Below are positions 32,336 through 46,000 of a stretch of DNA of 64,000 nucleotides, in pieces (position 1 is the first letter of the stretch; each line of letters opens with the position of its first letter). The DNA is taken from assembly GCA_033030425.1 (NCBI GenBank), contig JAUFSD010000001.1:2666001-2730000 (forward strand), written 5' to 3'. The notes under the pieces were generated by a model. That model was not told the origin of the DNA. It was given only the letters and a program-made list of their open reading frames with translations, and made no database searches. The translations under genes were made by a program, and so were the position numbers. Origin of the DNA: Verpa conica (lineage: Eukaryota; Ascomycota; Pezizomycetes; Pezizales; Morchellaceae).

Positions 32336-35300
32336 TTAAAAACCATTAGCCATCCTCCCCTGATACTCTCCTCTTTTAAGATTCTTCGGGCTTTTTGGGG
32401 CTCTACTAGTTGGTCCTCTTGACGGTGCTCTACCCGATGAACCTTCACCTTTATCTTTTCCACCTTTAAACATCCTCCTCATCCCAGCCCTCCCTCCGTC
32501 GCCAAGTCTATCGAGTAAGTTGTCCAACAGAAACGCACTATCCGGAGTCCCCTCCCGTGAGATTGGGGCTGTAGAATCACCTGGGTCCAAGTCAGAGCCG
32601 TTTAGATGGTCGTACTCTTCTTCAGCTTCTGATAAGGACTCCTCTCCAGTACGACCTATCATGTGCAACTGCGGCGAGGAAACGGATCTCGGAGCATACC
32701 TGCTTGCCGATGGAATCGGTGGTGCCGTAAATGCAGTCGGGGTCATGACACCCGGCGGCTGGTCTCTCAGTACCAATGGTGTGCTCAGCGAATCTGCAAA
32801 CGATGTTTGGAAAGAAGTGACGCTAGGTGTTCGGGCGAGAGACCTATTTAGAATCGCATACACCCGATTATCATAGACTTGCGGAGCTGTTTCGCCACTT
32901 TCCGTAAATTCAGCGTCTGTCTGTGAAGGAGTTTGGTTGTGATTGGGTGTGCTATCATCTCCACCAAAGAATGCGTCTAGATCACCAAGTCTCAAAACAG
33001 TATCGCTAAATCCACCTTCGCCTCTCCCATCTTCACTTAACATCGTCGCTGTTCTATCTTGCATACTTGTGTAAGAATAATCTTCCATATGGAACTCGAC
33101 ATCCTGGGTAGGGGGTGCTTCTTCCTCCGCTGCGGCCGCCTGGCTACAAGTGTAAAAAACGGCGTGAACATTATCTCTGGTCATAGCCGCATTAATTGCT
33201 GGCATGGGGATTGCCCAGCCGCTCTCATCTGGGATCCCAAATAGCGTTTGCGTTTTCTCATATTCCTTCCGAATTGTTCTATTTCCCATACTCATGCGCA
33301 TTACGTGCCGGTCCATTGGTCCACCTGAAATAGTAATCATCTTATCTAGTACCTCCAGCGCCTGCTCAACGAAATCTGTCTGTAGCAACCTCAGTAACGG
33401 TGAAATGAGGTCGGCACCTACACCAGCAAAGGCAGGTTTCCGCATATCGATAGAAGGCAACATTATTGTCAGCAGCTCCATTGTTTTCAATTTGACCCAT
33501 TTCAGCTTGTTTGATAGTAGTCCAACCAAGAAAATCAGGGCCTGCGCCTCGTAGGTGGGAAAAAATGTCTCTTTCAATGCATTGACAGTCTGTGATATGA
33601 AGTCTTTCTTTGATCTGAATCTCTGACCGGCATATAGAGACATTACTCTGGTTAAAGATTTGTGTTCTTGGGTTTCTGCTAGCACCTTCAACCTTTCTGC
33701 GCAGAGGATAACATCTTCACTTGGTGTTCCACCTTCCTGCGCTTGGGAGAATCGCGGTAGATTTGCCAATATCGCAAATAATAATCTACTATCGCCTCCA
33801 ACAAGCTCGTTTGTTGGAATCATGTTGAGTTTATCGAACACAACCAAAGTTTTTTCGAATGATACCGAGGACCGGAGACCCTTGTCGATAAGACTCTGAA
33901 GCCCTTCGAATTTGCCGAACCATTTCGGTGGAAATGCATCCATAAGGTAAGCAACCTTCGCTGGATCTGCCAAATCAATCTTGTCCAACAACATCTCTAG
34001 CAAAGATAGAACTTCCATAAACTCGCCCTCGTGGACGGTATTCAAACAGGCGACAGTAACCCAAAACAATTGAGGATATTGTAATAGATAGTCTTCATCC
34101 ATCTCTGCAATTATAGCGTTCAATGTTATGAGAATCTCCATGGCAAATAACCGAATATCTGTAACGTCGTCTGCAATGGTGTTCGACAATCTTGCAAGCA
34201 TATCGGACAGCATACCATGATCTAGTGTTGTGAGAAGGCATCGAAAGACCTGGAAAGACCTACATGCCAGGTGTCGAACTGGACACGTTGTCGCCCATGA
34301 AAGTGCGACTTTACCCCAGGCGGGCTTTAATCCTGGTGAAACAGTTGAAAACATTTCTAGCACGCATGTGATCATGTGGCCCATCGATTTCGGAACTCGA
34401 AGACCGTTCTCCTCGGTAGAGCTGATTTCATCGTAAGACCAGAAAGTTTTAGAATCACGTTGGCGAACGGTTTCGATGAATTCCAAGGTTGCAATCCTGG
34501 TCGCATGGTCTTCTTCCTGATTGAGCGCGGGAATAACCAGTTCATGTATGAGATGTATCAGCATCTCCTTTGCTTGCTCTTGTACTAATGGTACGTAGTG
34601 ATCCCACAGAACAAATACGACTTGCAAGAGGAGCGTCAACTTCTCGGCCATCTCGGGTACAGGCCCAACCAGAAGATCGACCATCATAATCATTGCAAGG
34701 TGACCATAAGAGAAACCGGTCTACTTAAAAATCAGTACTAGTAAACGCAACTAGAAAATTTAGAGAAACCAAACTCACCGGCTTCCCGCTATTTGGGACA
34801 CACTTTCCTAAGTCTGCTACATATGGAAACTGGGATGCGTCTGGTGGTGGTGTGGGCTCCTTGACAGTGATTATCATTAATCTTGGCTGAAGATACCCCA
34901 TTAGAGCCTCCACCAATTTTGCTCCAGCAACAGTTTCAGACAAGAAAACAATAACTTGTTTCCCAAACTCGACAAAGTTTTGCTCGCGGCGTTCAAGACT
35001 CTGGTTAAAGATGAAGTCTAGAATAACTTGCACATTACCAAGGAACGGCGCTGTTGCGAGAGATTGCCATACAGCCTGAATCTCGCTGTGAATCTTGCTG
35101 CTGAATTTGACGGTGATTTCATACAAGTTTGCAAGAACCATATATGACGAGGGGAAGAGATCACCGTTAGGCTCGAGAGCCAAATCGATGGTTTGGATCC
35201 AGGGCAGTAAAGCATGGAGTATGTCCCTTTGAGCCCCCCCCTCCGTAAGGTTAAAGAACATTGTGAGCTCTGAAAATATAAACATTGCCTGCTCGGGATG

Positions 35301-38300
35301 ATCTATTGACAGCCCTTTCGAGAGATGGAATTGTGCACGTTTGTAAACAGCTACGGTCTTGTCTGAGATGCTGACTTCAAAATCCTGGACCCTCGAAATA
35401 CTCCAGGCACGTTCCTCTGTCACTCTAAGCAACTTTGCCGCCTGCAACCTAACTTCCGCGTTCTCGTCACCTAACTTGAATAGACAAAGTGCCATAATTT
35501 TCCATACACCATCTAGATAGTCTGGCACTTCCCTAAGCACCTCAGAAATAACAGCAAAATAGCTTTGAGTAGCCTTGGCCGAGGAATCGTAAACATAACA
35601 TAATTTTATAGCGTTATTTAGTAAGGCCGTCTCTTGGTTGTATAGAAGAATGTTCTTCAATGCTCGTCGCCCAATACGATGTGTCCTATCGCTCGGCGTC
35701 GCAAATATCGATTCAATCCATCGGAACAGCTCATCAACATTAAACTCAAGCGTGGCCACAACATTCTGAGAAAGGTCACCCATGACAGGGCCAGCCTATG
35801 CAATAATTAGCTTAGAACATATCATGAAAATGGGTCCCATTACTCACACAAAGCGAGGCCATTGCGCTTAGCGCCGCAATTTTAAGGTTCCTCTTCTCAA
35901 TCTCCATAGCAGCCCCCAATGTCCCTTGATCTGTTGGGTCTCGTTGAATATCCATTACCGATCGTCTCATCTTATCCTCTCTATCCTTCACTACTTGCCA
36001 GTTTGGTCCGTGTCCACACCAATCCCGCATTAGAATATAAATCGACAATCGACCCTGAAATGGAAGCCATTGAATAGAACTATTCGTCTTCTTAATGCCC
36101 TCAAATAATTCTTCCGTAAGCCCGCAAAAGTATCTTCGAAGTTTTTGATGTTCCCAGTCCGTCTGTACCTCAGGGTCCTCAAGAAACATTTTCATATCCT
36201 TTATAAAGGCTATCATATGTCGCAAGATCCAATCGTCTCTAAAAACCTCCTCCTTCTGCAAGAAATGCGATGTAAGCTGGAATACATGGGTCACTTCTGC
36301 TCTAAGTCTATCCTGTCGTCGATTTCGTCGGGGTGAATCGACCCGCTTTCCCCTCGTAGTCAAATCCTCAGAACTCCATTTTTGTACAGTAGGTTGAAGA
36401 CTCTCAATTAGTGTTTTATAGAGGTTAATATTGATATTCCCTAGCCCTGCAACTACTGCTTCTCTTATCGTTTGGTTGTCTAAACTTAATAGTGGGATAA
36501 CCATCTGGAACACCGATCTCGCAGAAGTGATTCGATCAAGGTGGTAGGGCGCTAATGGAGTCTGATTTTTTGATGGTTTCCTTACGTGCTGTGGAGTCCG
36601 CGGTCGTGGTGCTGGTTTCTCGCCATCTGTCGAAGTTAATGTCGAACATGCTAGAATCAAATAGAGCTTCCATTGTTCAATCATGACTTCTGGACTAGTC
36701 TGAGGGAGCGCTCTGAGAATCTGTTTTGGCACAATTTCAAATCCCACATTCGGTGCTCTGGAAGTCTGCGCAATAGCGCATATCGATTGATGCATCTGGA
36801 CTAACCGCCCACATACCAGATCTCTACACAGCGCTACAGTTGTTGGGCATCTCTCCACGCAGACCCTAATTAGGCTTGGGAATACCCTAAACCACAGAGA
36901 CGAATCGTACTGGTTGTCGCTTATTGCCATCTGCACTAATGCATCCTTCGACTTGGAATCTTTTAATTCTCTTTGCAACCTACTTCGCTCCGCCACTGGC
37001 AAGTTCTCGTCATTCAGATTCATGACGTTCAGTGAATCACTCTCCAAAATATGAATAACCCGTGGATATGCCGGAGACATTGATGTGTGGCTAGGTTTCC
37101 TCGAATGCGCAGCCGCTTTTCCACTAATATCCGCCGGTTCACTCAAAACCACGTCGAATTCTGTGATAATCCTCAATACCATAATAGCAAACCTCCTTAC
37201 CACTCTTGACTGTGAGCATAAAAAGAACAACCCATTAGACTCAATCTCGTCCACGTGAGCTTGCACATTTGAATACTCTAATTCCTCGCTACGATTTCCT
37301 AACCCCCGGTCATCCAACATCGAAAGAGATTCAGCTGCCGCAGATGCAGCGTCTCTAGTACCTTTGACTTTCTGTTTGATCGTCTCTAGCCATATCCGCA
37401 ATAAATCAATGTAAAGCTTGAGGGTACTCTCGATGTGTCCACTACCCAGCATTCCCCCATCAGAAGTGGTCGAATATCGCTCGTCAAATGCAAAGATGAA
37501 CCTCGCAAATCCAATGATAACCTGCTGGGAATTATACTGTCTAGCGATGCTTTTTAGGGCATTTGCAGATGCGGTAGCAACGTTCTGGTCGATATGTGCT
37601 GTTCCGCTACAAAGTAGTGTGACGACCTTATAGAATGGGATGTTTGGTGGAAGACATCGAGGAAGTGCCGTAATAGCAACATGTAGGAGCTCGTAGAAAC
37701 TCTGCCTCTGTTCCGCAGCATCTCCTCTCGTATCATCTTTAATTCCAAAGGAAAATTTATTCTCCAATGGTGTCTTAGGCACTCCAGCAAATCTTTCATC
37801 GAGGACCGCTTGGCCACCAAAATTTATATCACAGAGAACAATGATTTTTCCGAGCATCTCGCAGAAACGGTCGTAATATTCCTTAGCGGTTGATCCGAGC
37901 TTTTCGACTGCAACCGCCTGTGACCTTCGGTCTACCTTTACTTTAACACCATCCTTCTTTTCCGCTTCGATCTTTGCAAGCCATGTTGAAGTCGGTGGGA
38001 TCTTTTCTGGAGGACTAGAAGCAAACGTTTCTGGGAATGGTGGAAGGCCTGACTCGCCTTTCTCCAAGTCTGCCATGATGGCTAGAAATGCCCTAATACC
38101 AACGACCATCCCTTCAGGTGATAACTGATCCGGCTTTAACATATTTGCCCCTAACAATAGATCCACATTCAATAATGGAAACACCACAGTTCTGAAACAG
38201 AGATCTTGATGCTTGAATCCAATAAACCGAATGAGCTGAATGCAGGGTTCGACAACTTGTTGCTCCGCAGTCACTAAAGATTTTTCCTTCTTATCCCTTG

Positions 38301-40308
38301 TCAATAGGATTTGAATTATCCTCTCTAGTTTCTTAGTTGTATTGTTCATACTCTCAGTGCACCGGAATAGATACGTCCAAGTCAACCTCGCTAGCGTTTG
38401 TACTATAGGTACTCGCATTGACCTATCTTTGTCTCTTAGCTTTGGGAGATTACTTTCGACTAGGTGCATCCAGAAATTGGCGAAATAATCGTTAGGGCTA
38501 ACACACAACAACGTCCCCATGAGCGGGAAAGCTGTATGCCAATGTCGTGGTTTTGCCATCATCTCGTTCAATTTTGGGTGTAGAAGATTCACAAACTCCT
38601 GCCAGGTGGGATGGTTGAGCTCCGTTTTAGCGGTTGGGGCGATGGGAAGTAGAAGTTTCGAAAATATTTCGCAGTATGCACGTTTTGCGCGGAAACCATG
38701 GGCTTTGACGAAAAAATTTGCCATAGATACCATGAAATCGGCAGATTCTTGAAGTGCCATTTCGGGGAAGAACTGTTCACAGGGTTGAAAGGAAAATAAC
38801 ATGTGAGCTAGGGCTCTCTCTCTATAATATGGATCATGGTTCCACCACACAAATGGGGAATTGAATATTCAGAATGATGGAGGATATGAACCTTTAGTTT
38901 GATATAACTCATTCCTTTTACGACCAGTTCAACTTTGGCCTCCGTATCTTTATTGATGGTGTTGGCCATCTTCTCCAAGTCCGCAAAGAATCGATCAGTG
39001 ACCCTTTCGAAATCAATGCTACTCATGACCCCTAATAACTGCCCAAACAATGTCCAATTCGCCATTCTCAGAGGCGAAGATAGGAGTGTGTCCGGGTCTG
39101 CTGATCGCAACTGATTAAATATGATATCTTCCAGCTTGTCTGCCATATCCTCTGTGACACATTCTAATGTCGTCTGGCCTATCACTTCAATTAAGACTCG
39201 GCACAGAATATAAATCGAAATGGTTGACCTCCTGTCTGCTACCATCGAGCTTTCCCGCATTCCAAGGCTTAGATTGTTACCATCACCACCGCCGAGAGGT
39301 TCAGTATTTCGTCGGGGCATATTACGTGCTTGCTTATAAAGAATCAGCACTTAATCCGACAAAGAAGTTGTGACCTGGTTTCTAAAGTACCTGAGACATT
39401 TCCTGCCGCGATAAAGCGGCCGCCTCACTCTTGCTTTTCCTCCAAAACATTACACTATCAATTACAGGTTTCGGCTTATGTCGAGCGATATAACCTATGT
39501 AATCCTAGGTAAGCCTATATCCACTAACCTTGATCCCTTGCCAGGTGTGCAAACCTAATGAACCAATAAGCTTATCAAATGCTGGATCCACCCCTGCCCC
39601 GCAAATACCTTCAATCTGCGGTTCAGTGTCCAACGGATGGTTTGGTGGTAAACAGGTATTGATTTTTCGCTCAGCAACTCGCACAAACTGTGTAAACAGT
39701 ATATGAAGTGCATATTCTGCAGGGGTTTTTGTTTCTTCATCGCGTGTTCGTGAATGAGAGCTATGGTGGTGAGAGTGTGAATGATGATGAGACCTATTTC
39801 TCGGTGGTTTCTGGAACTGCATTACACCATTTGGACCAGGGCCTTGTGGTATCGGAGGTGGCCGGTCACTACCTGGTGGACCTAAACTACCAGCTCCTCC
39901 CCCACTAGAACCTGAAGCCATATTATTCCCATCGTTCGTAGGGGGTGTGCCTATGGGGACTGGTGATGAAGGTATTTGAGGTAGTTGTATCTGTTCCCTG
40001 AGTGAACTTGTGCTGCCAGTTGGTACCATAGGTGTCATCGGGGATGGAGGTATCTGTGGGATGTGAACCATATCTCGAGGACCAATAGTCGCATGCATTA
40101 CCAACGGTGGAGATAAGGGAGAAGTCGCAGGTGAGTTGACCCAAGAACCAGATCGAGAGTGAGCGCCGGATCGATGTGGTATTCCGTTGACGATGGAAGT
40201 TTGGCGGTGGTGGACGTGGGTGCTATAGCCAGAATTCGAAGGCTTTCGTTCAAGTCTCCCGGTCTCGGGCCGTGGCGATTGGGACCGTGGTTGGTGGGCA
40301 CCGGCCAT
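32336..40308 (-). CDS. Cell morphogenesis protein of the Tao3/Mor2/Pag1 (Furry) family
   Basis: Model: complement(32336..34720, 34779..35795, 35848..38772, 38892..39332, 39391..39494, 39555..40308), 2,541 aa. Furry-family proteins are very long HEAT/Armadillo-like scaffolds that act with NDR kinase (Cbk1/Orb6/COT-1) in the RAM/MOR polarity network. Evidence includes size, helical-repeat composition throughout, and conserved stretches such as YIARHKPKPVIDSVMFWRKSKSEAA and KLKFFPEMALQESADFM (both formed only after splicing), plus ANFFVKAHG, TRVMSLYAGQ and the C-terminal part. The first intron begins after FDKLIGSLG. The N-terminal 200 residues are Pro/Ser-rich with a His-Ser tract (about HHHSHSHHHSSHS). 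The C-terminal 200 are disordered and Ser/Pro/Gly-rich with a basic end. Both disordered ends are plausible phospho-regulated regions. It is expected at sites of polarised growth. Confidence 0.95.
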
Positions 40309-43046
40309 AGCACAGAGTTATATTGCAGGGGAGTGGATGGATGGATAAACGGAGAAATTTCAACGCGGGAAAGAACTACCGCCGAGAGGCACGGGGGGGA
40401 GTAATTCGGGGTCGCAGAATATAGTACAATCTCGCATGCGAAATCCAAGCTTGACTCTGCGGGGAAGAAAGCGGGAGAGTGGATACTGAGCACGTCTCAC
40501 GAGGAAGTGCGACTTGGAGCGAAAGGGTGCTGCGACAGGGGAATCCAGAATCCAGGGGTTTCCAGGGTCAATATTGAGTGTCGGACTGGCTCAAACGGGG
40601 GCCAGATAACATAGGCGGAGCATGATCACCTGGTACAAGGGCGGATTTTCGATGGTGATCGTGAGGTGAGGTGAGGATAGGAGGTGGAGGTTGGCCATAG
40701 CTTCTGTTGCTGCGGGATTGAGGCTTAGTAAGCGATAGAGTGCGTTTCGTGTCGCACACAGGGGGATGCGTTTCACGTAACGTCACCAGATGAGGAACGA
40801 CCGGCTGTAAGTTTTGCCATTAGAGAGTTGGTGGGCTGGTAAAATCACTCCTCCGGCGCCCTTTGTCAGAAATTGTTTCAAGTAGTGAAAAGAAGTTCGA
40901 TGAGTATTCTTGTCATCACAATCGCTATGACGAAACCGATATCTGCCCGATATCAGGCCAAGGTAGTTGTTAGTGAGTGGTTAACACCAGGACGAACTTC
41001 ACCATCTGATATCCGTGCAATCCAATTTGAAGAAATCAATCAATCGATAAGGTAATCACAATTTCCCGTCAAGGATTCATAAGTTAATGATAAGGGTACA
41101 CCGAGTTCGATAGTGGGAACAGACCTGAGAGTTCCGAAGTCCAAGGCTTAGGAGAAAATATTGTGAAACACTTATAATATTAGAGAGAACCCCGGGCCGC
41201 GAAGAAGAATACAGAAGGGACTACATGTACGTAAGGGGGATTTAAGGTAGGAGGATTCCCAGCCGTGGAGTTCTTTCTGCAGGTATATTAAACCCCAGCG
41301 GCACAGAATCCGTACCTTGGTCAGTGAATTTGATTTTCATTCCAACCCAGAGTAGCGGGTTTACCAAGTCTATATACAAAACGCGGGACCTAAGAAAGGT
41401 GTATATCGCACACCCTAGCCATAAACCCCCACCCCGCTCTTGGGCTCTTGGCCCACGAAATTACCATTCTGGTCTTTGAAGCGTGCAGGCAGTCACGGTA
41501 GTTGCAATGTACATGTGCTCCTCTAGCCAGGCCTTGCCAGACCCTGCATGCCGCCTAGGGCACGCGAACGCGTGGGAACCTAGGGTGGCGGATCTCCGGA
41601 ATCTAGTCTCTGGTGCAAGGTCAAATTGGGTGAGGCTACATATGCAGTAGCTTAAGTAGTATCTCGACATCGAACCACGGACATCACCAAATTTCCAGTC
41701 TCTTTACAGCTACTCGTAAACCACTAACGTTTTTAGAATCGACCGGATCCGCATATAGGTGCATACAGTTTTTAGTCCAACAGATACTGCCCAAATAACA
41801 CAACAGCGTGTCTTGGCGACTATTCAGGAAGAATCTAAAGAAAAGTTATTGGCTCTACACTGGGGTAAGGGGGATTTTTTATGTTTAGGTAGGTCATCTG
41901 CACTCATATGCGGACCCGGTCGATTCTAAAAACGTCAGCGGTTTACGAGTATAGGCCATATATGTCCCATTCACTATTTAAGAATGCATCCTAGAAATAC
42001 GCTCGGCAGAAGATGTCCACCCATAACCTTACAAAGCTAAGCCTCAACTTTCAACTACCTGCTCGGCCATTATCCCCTCCCTAGTAAATACATGTAACCC
42101 ACAAACCATCCCAAATAACGACCCACAAAAACTCACAATACTTAAACATACCAGAATGAAACACCAAGGCATAGAAAACTCAGAAGAGTCGCAATTCTAC
42201 TTTAGGAAGGTATAGGGGACTGAGGGTAACCGAGTTCCAGTGGGCTAGAGTAGGGCCCTTCCCACTTCAAAAAAATATTAACTACACACCACAAGGGCTC
42301 CCCATACCAAGGGTCGACTTGGGATCTAAATCCTTTAAACTAGAGGGCAAATTCAAGGTTATACAGGGGGAATTTAATATATAGAGTACATTTAGAAGTT
42401 TGAGTGACATTTTATCGATAGGCATTTACTTAGAGCTTACTTGAAGCCAATTAATACAATTCAACCTAAAGCACTTTGAGAGAGGTTGCTAGTAATACAG
42501 GTCGCTAGTCTTGTTCAAGTATTCTAGATAAAAAGAGATTACAATGGATTCCATAGACTCTAAGATTTAAGGATAGAATGACCACCTTTTCACTAATAAG
42601 ACTTGAGGGTTTAGCTCTCTGCTTCCCAACTTATCACTCGTATCTAACTCTTGCCAAGCCATAAGATAACTAGGATTCTTCACCGGCTGTGAGACCTTCT
42701 CTGAAAATTTAAAGCGAGCTTACTGCAGGGGTCAGGGTACTATATGTAATAAAGAAATATTACTAGTACATATTAACATGTATAGAGACACCTCTGATAT
42801 TCTAAATTCACCCCCCTCTATACTTTCTATTGTACCAAAGATGAATTCTTAACACACGGGAAATGTACCGGCTGCCCGGGAGTCAACAAGGGATTGTGGC
42901 GCAGAAGCTATGACTCCAGCTGAAATGAGACGATAAAGCATCCTTGCTAAAAGAGCTCCCCCCTAACCAGTACACTCAAATACATGTACCTACCCCCCTT
43001 GCCCACAATCTTTTTTTCTCCAGAGATCAGAGTAAATCGATAAATC
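40309..43046. other. Intergenic region between tao3 homologue and PARP gene
   Basis: This divergent 2.7 kb interval holds the promoters of both flanking genes. It contains one MITE (41711-41951, listed separately). The short frames on both strands have no recognisable domains. The 500 bp upstream of the PARP start is pyrimidine-rich near 42930-43020. No tRNA was found. Confidence 0.5.
41711..41951. mobile_element. 241-bp MITE with ~52-bp terminal inverted repeats, TA flanks
   Basis: The two ends are inverted copies over about 52 bp, starting ctcgtaaacc next to a TA on each side. Most of the few mismatches are A/G transitions, as expected from cytosine deamination or RIP-like mutation. The element is too short to encode anything, so it is non-autonomous. 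TA flanks suggest mobilisation by a Tc1/mariner-like transposase. It is unrelated in sequence to the elements at 11703 and 46713 apart from the CTCG start shared with the latter. Confidence 0.88.
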
Positions 43047-46000
43047 ATGTCCGCGCTATCTGGTTGTTCTATCGCCGTGACTGGCAAATTCCCTGGGTAC
43101 ACTCAAGGTAAGCTCCCCCACTCCTAATAATATTCAACGTTCAGTGCTTACCCACCAGCGCAGCAAAGCTCAAGGTATTGATTACTGGAAATGGTGCAAA
43201 GTTTGAGGCGGGAGGGGTTACGAGCACCTGCACGCACCTTATCACACCGCCGCAGGCAAGTGAGAAATGTGCTTATACCTATCCTATATTGTTTAAGCGA
43301 TGATGAAATAAACAAAATTTCTAATAGAGGTCAGGGCATACTGCATGGGCAAATGAAATTCTAGTTGTGGGCTTAGAATGGTTGATGGACTCGCTGAAGG
43401 AAGGCAAAAAGCTTGATGAAAATCCATATTTACATAAGTATATCATGGGTAGCGAACCAAAGGACGACGAAAATAAGAAGCGTAAGGGGGACGAGCCTGA
43501 AGGGCCAAACGAGAATTCCCCCAAGAGGCCGAGAGGTAGAAATTCTAGGAAGGGAACTGAGCAGTCCAGTGACCAAGACACTATTATAGATGAGACAACA
43601 AAAGAGAAAGAGACGAAAGAGATATCTAGGAGGGGGAGAGGGCGACCAAAGACTATAAAGGCTGAGATTCTAGAACCAGCGAAGACTAGGCTAAAGGAGA
43701 GGGTGCGGGTGGCAAAACAAGTCATTGAAGCAGAATCTGAGGTCGAAAGTACGGAGGCTAAGAATATCGAACCAGTAGTGGAACTGGCAAGGAAAAGAGG
43801 AAGGCCTACAAAGAAACCTACTCAGACAGAACCCGAAGCCGAAAACATTAAAGCCAAGGGTGCCGAACCAGTAGAGCCGACAAAGAGAAGAGGGGGGCCC
43901 GCGAAGAAAATTATAGCTGATGCCGAGAAGATTGAAATTAAAGATGCGGTATTGCCGAAGAAGAGAGGAAGGCAGGCGGAACAAATAGCTAAAGATGAAG
44001 AGCCTGTTAAAAAGAACGATGAGTCAGCAAAGGAGCCACCTAAGAAAAGAGGAAAGATTTCAAAGGAGATCACAAAGGCCGAAGTTGAGAGAGAAGGTAC
44101 TATAGCCAAGGATGCTGAACTAACAGGTAACCAGAAGATCAAGAAACCTACAAAATCAGAGTCCGAAACTGGCATCGAGGAGACCTTGATAAAGGAAGAA
44201 GAAGAACCGGGGAAGAAGCAAAAAATGCTTGGTACGAAATCAGAAGATACTATAAAGGTGGTAAAAAAGAAGAATATACCTGTGGACGCTGGGTGCCCGC
44301 TTATATGTATAGCCTTTCCACATCATTTACATTAAATAATTACCTAACAAAATATATCAGCTTCTCACTATGTATATATCGATCCTTCTGGAACACCATT
44401 TGATGCATCTCTCGGCCAAACAAATATTGGAAAGAACAACAATAAGTTCTATATCATTCAAGTTAGTTAATCTTCGAATTAGAGTGATCCATACTGAATT
44501 TAGCAGCTCCTTGAGTCTAAAAATGGTGCAAGCTATGCAACATGGACCCATTGGGGGAGAATTGGCGAGTTCGGCCAAAGCGCTCTCGTTGACAATCTAA
44601 CTCTTGAAGGGGCGAGGAAGGTTTTTGAAGCTAAGTTCAAAGACAAGTCAGGGTTAAAGTGGGAAAACCGAAATCATGAACCAAAAGCAAAAAAATACGC
44701 AGTTATCGAAAGGAACTATATGGACGAGTCGGGAGATGAGGAAGAGGATATAAATAGTAAAAAGAAAGAAGAAAACCCTGAGAGCAAACCCAATCCAAAA
44801 ATTTCACCAGAGCTCCAGTCTCTAATGCAGTTAATTTTTAATCCGGGTCACATAGCCTCCTCTATGGCGGCTATGCGCTATGACACAAAAAAGCTTCCTC
44901 TCGGAAAATTGTCTAAGAAGACTCTCTCTCAGGGATTCGCAGCATTGAAGGATCTTTCTGAGGTTGTGACTAGTCCGGCATTGGCGCAGTCAAAGTACAA
45001 GAAGCCTTTAGAGGATGTGTTAAACGATCTGACGTCCAGGTATTATACTGTAATCCCTCACGACTTTGGAAGGCAGAGACCACCAATTATTAGAACCGAC
45101 CAGATACTGAAGATGGAAGTCGAATTGGTTGAAACGTTGGGTGATATGGAGATCGCAAATGGGATTATGAAGGATGCAGAATATCTAGTTGATGCTGATG
45201 GGAATGTTGTTCATCCTCTTGATAAGCAGTTCCAATCTTTGGGCCTAGAGGAAGTAATTTTAGGTAAGCTCGCTCCGATTTCTCCTTTGGAATTCTATGT
45301 AAACTAACCAAGTGACTAGTTGACAGATCAACGACCGAGTTCATCGAGCTTGAAGCATATCTGCGGAAATCTCAAAATGTTTCCAGAGCCGTGAAGCTCA
45401 TGGATGTCTTTCGTATTACCCGCCCCGGTGAGGCTAATCGTTTTGAAGAAGGTGGATACTCAGCCGACAAGGTTAAGGTACACAAGGTCAATGATGCTAG
45501 GAAACTACTTTGGCATGGATCAAGAAGTACAAACTTCGGTGGTATCTTATCCCAGGGACTGAGAATCGCACCTCCGGAAGCACCAGTGAATGGATACGCA
45601 TTCGGTAAGGGGGTTTATCTAGCCGACCTCGCGTCTAAATCTTGCCAATACTTATACCCTCACACCTCCGATAATCAAGGCCTGCTCCTTCTCTGCGAAG
45701 CGCAGCTTGGTGATCCAGTATATGAGCGATATGATCATGACTCGAATGCTGCGAATAACTCAAAGAAAAAAGGATCACTTTCAACGTGGGCTCAGGGAAA
45801 AACGCAGCCGAATGGGTGGAAGGATGCGGGTGCTATTTCTGAACAACTGAAGGGTGTGATGATGGTAAGTTTCCTGCATCATGAATTTTTCCTCTAGGTA
45901 CTAATAATCTCTACAGCCAGATGTTGATGTTGGTCTGATGAACCTAATAAATATGCCATCATCAGCTTGGATTCCGGATAACGAGGTGAGTCTATCTTCT

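Noticed and set aside
39505..39554. Apparent frameshift in the Tao3-family gene after HTWQGIK
   Set aside because: This segment is intron. Using the donor just after FDKLIGSLG (60-nt intron) restores YIARHKPKP in phase, so the gene is intact.
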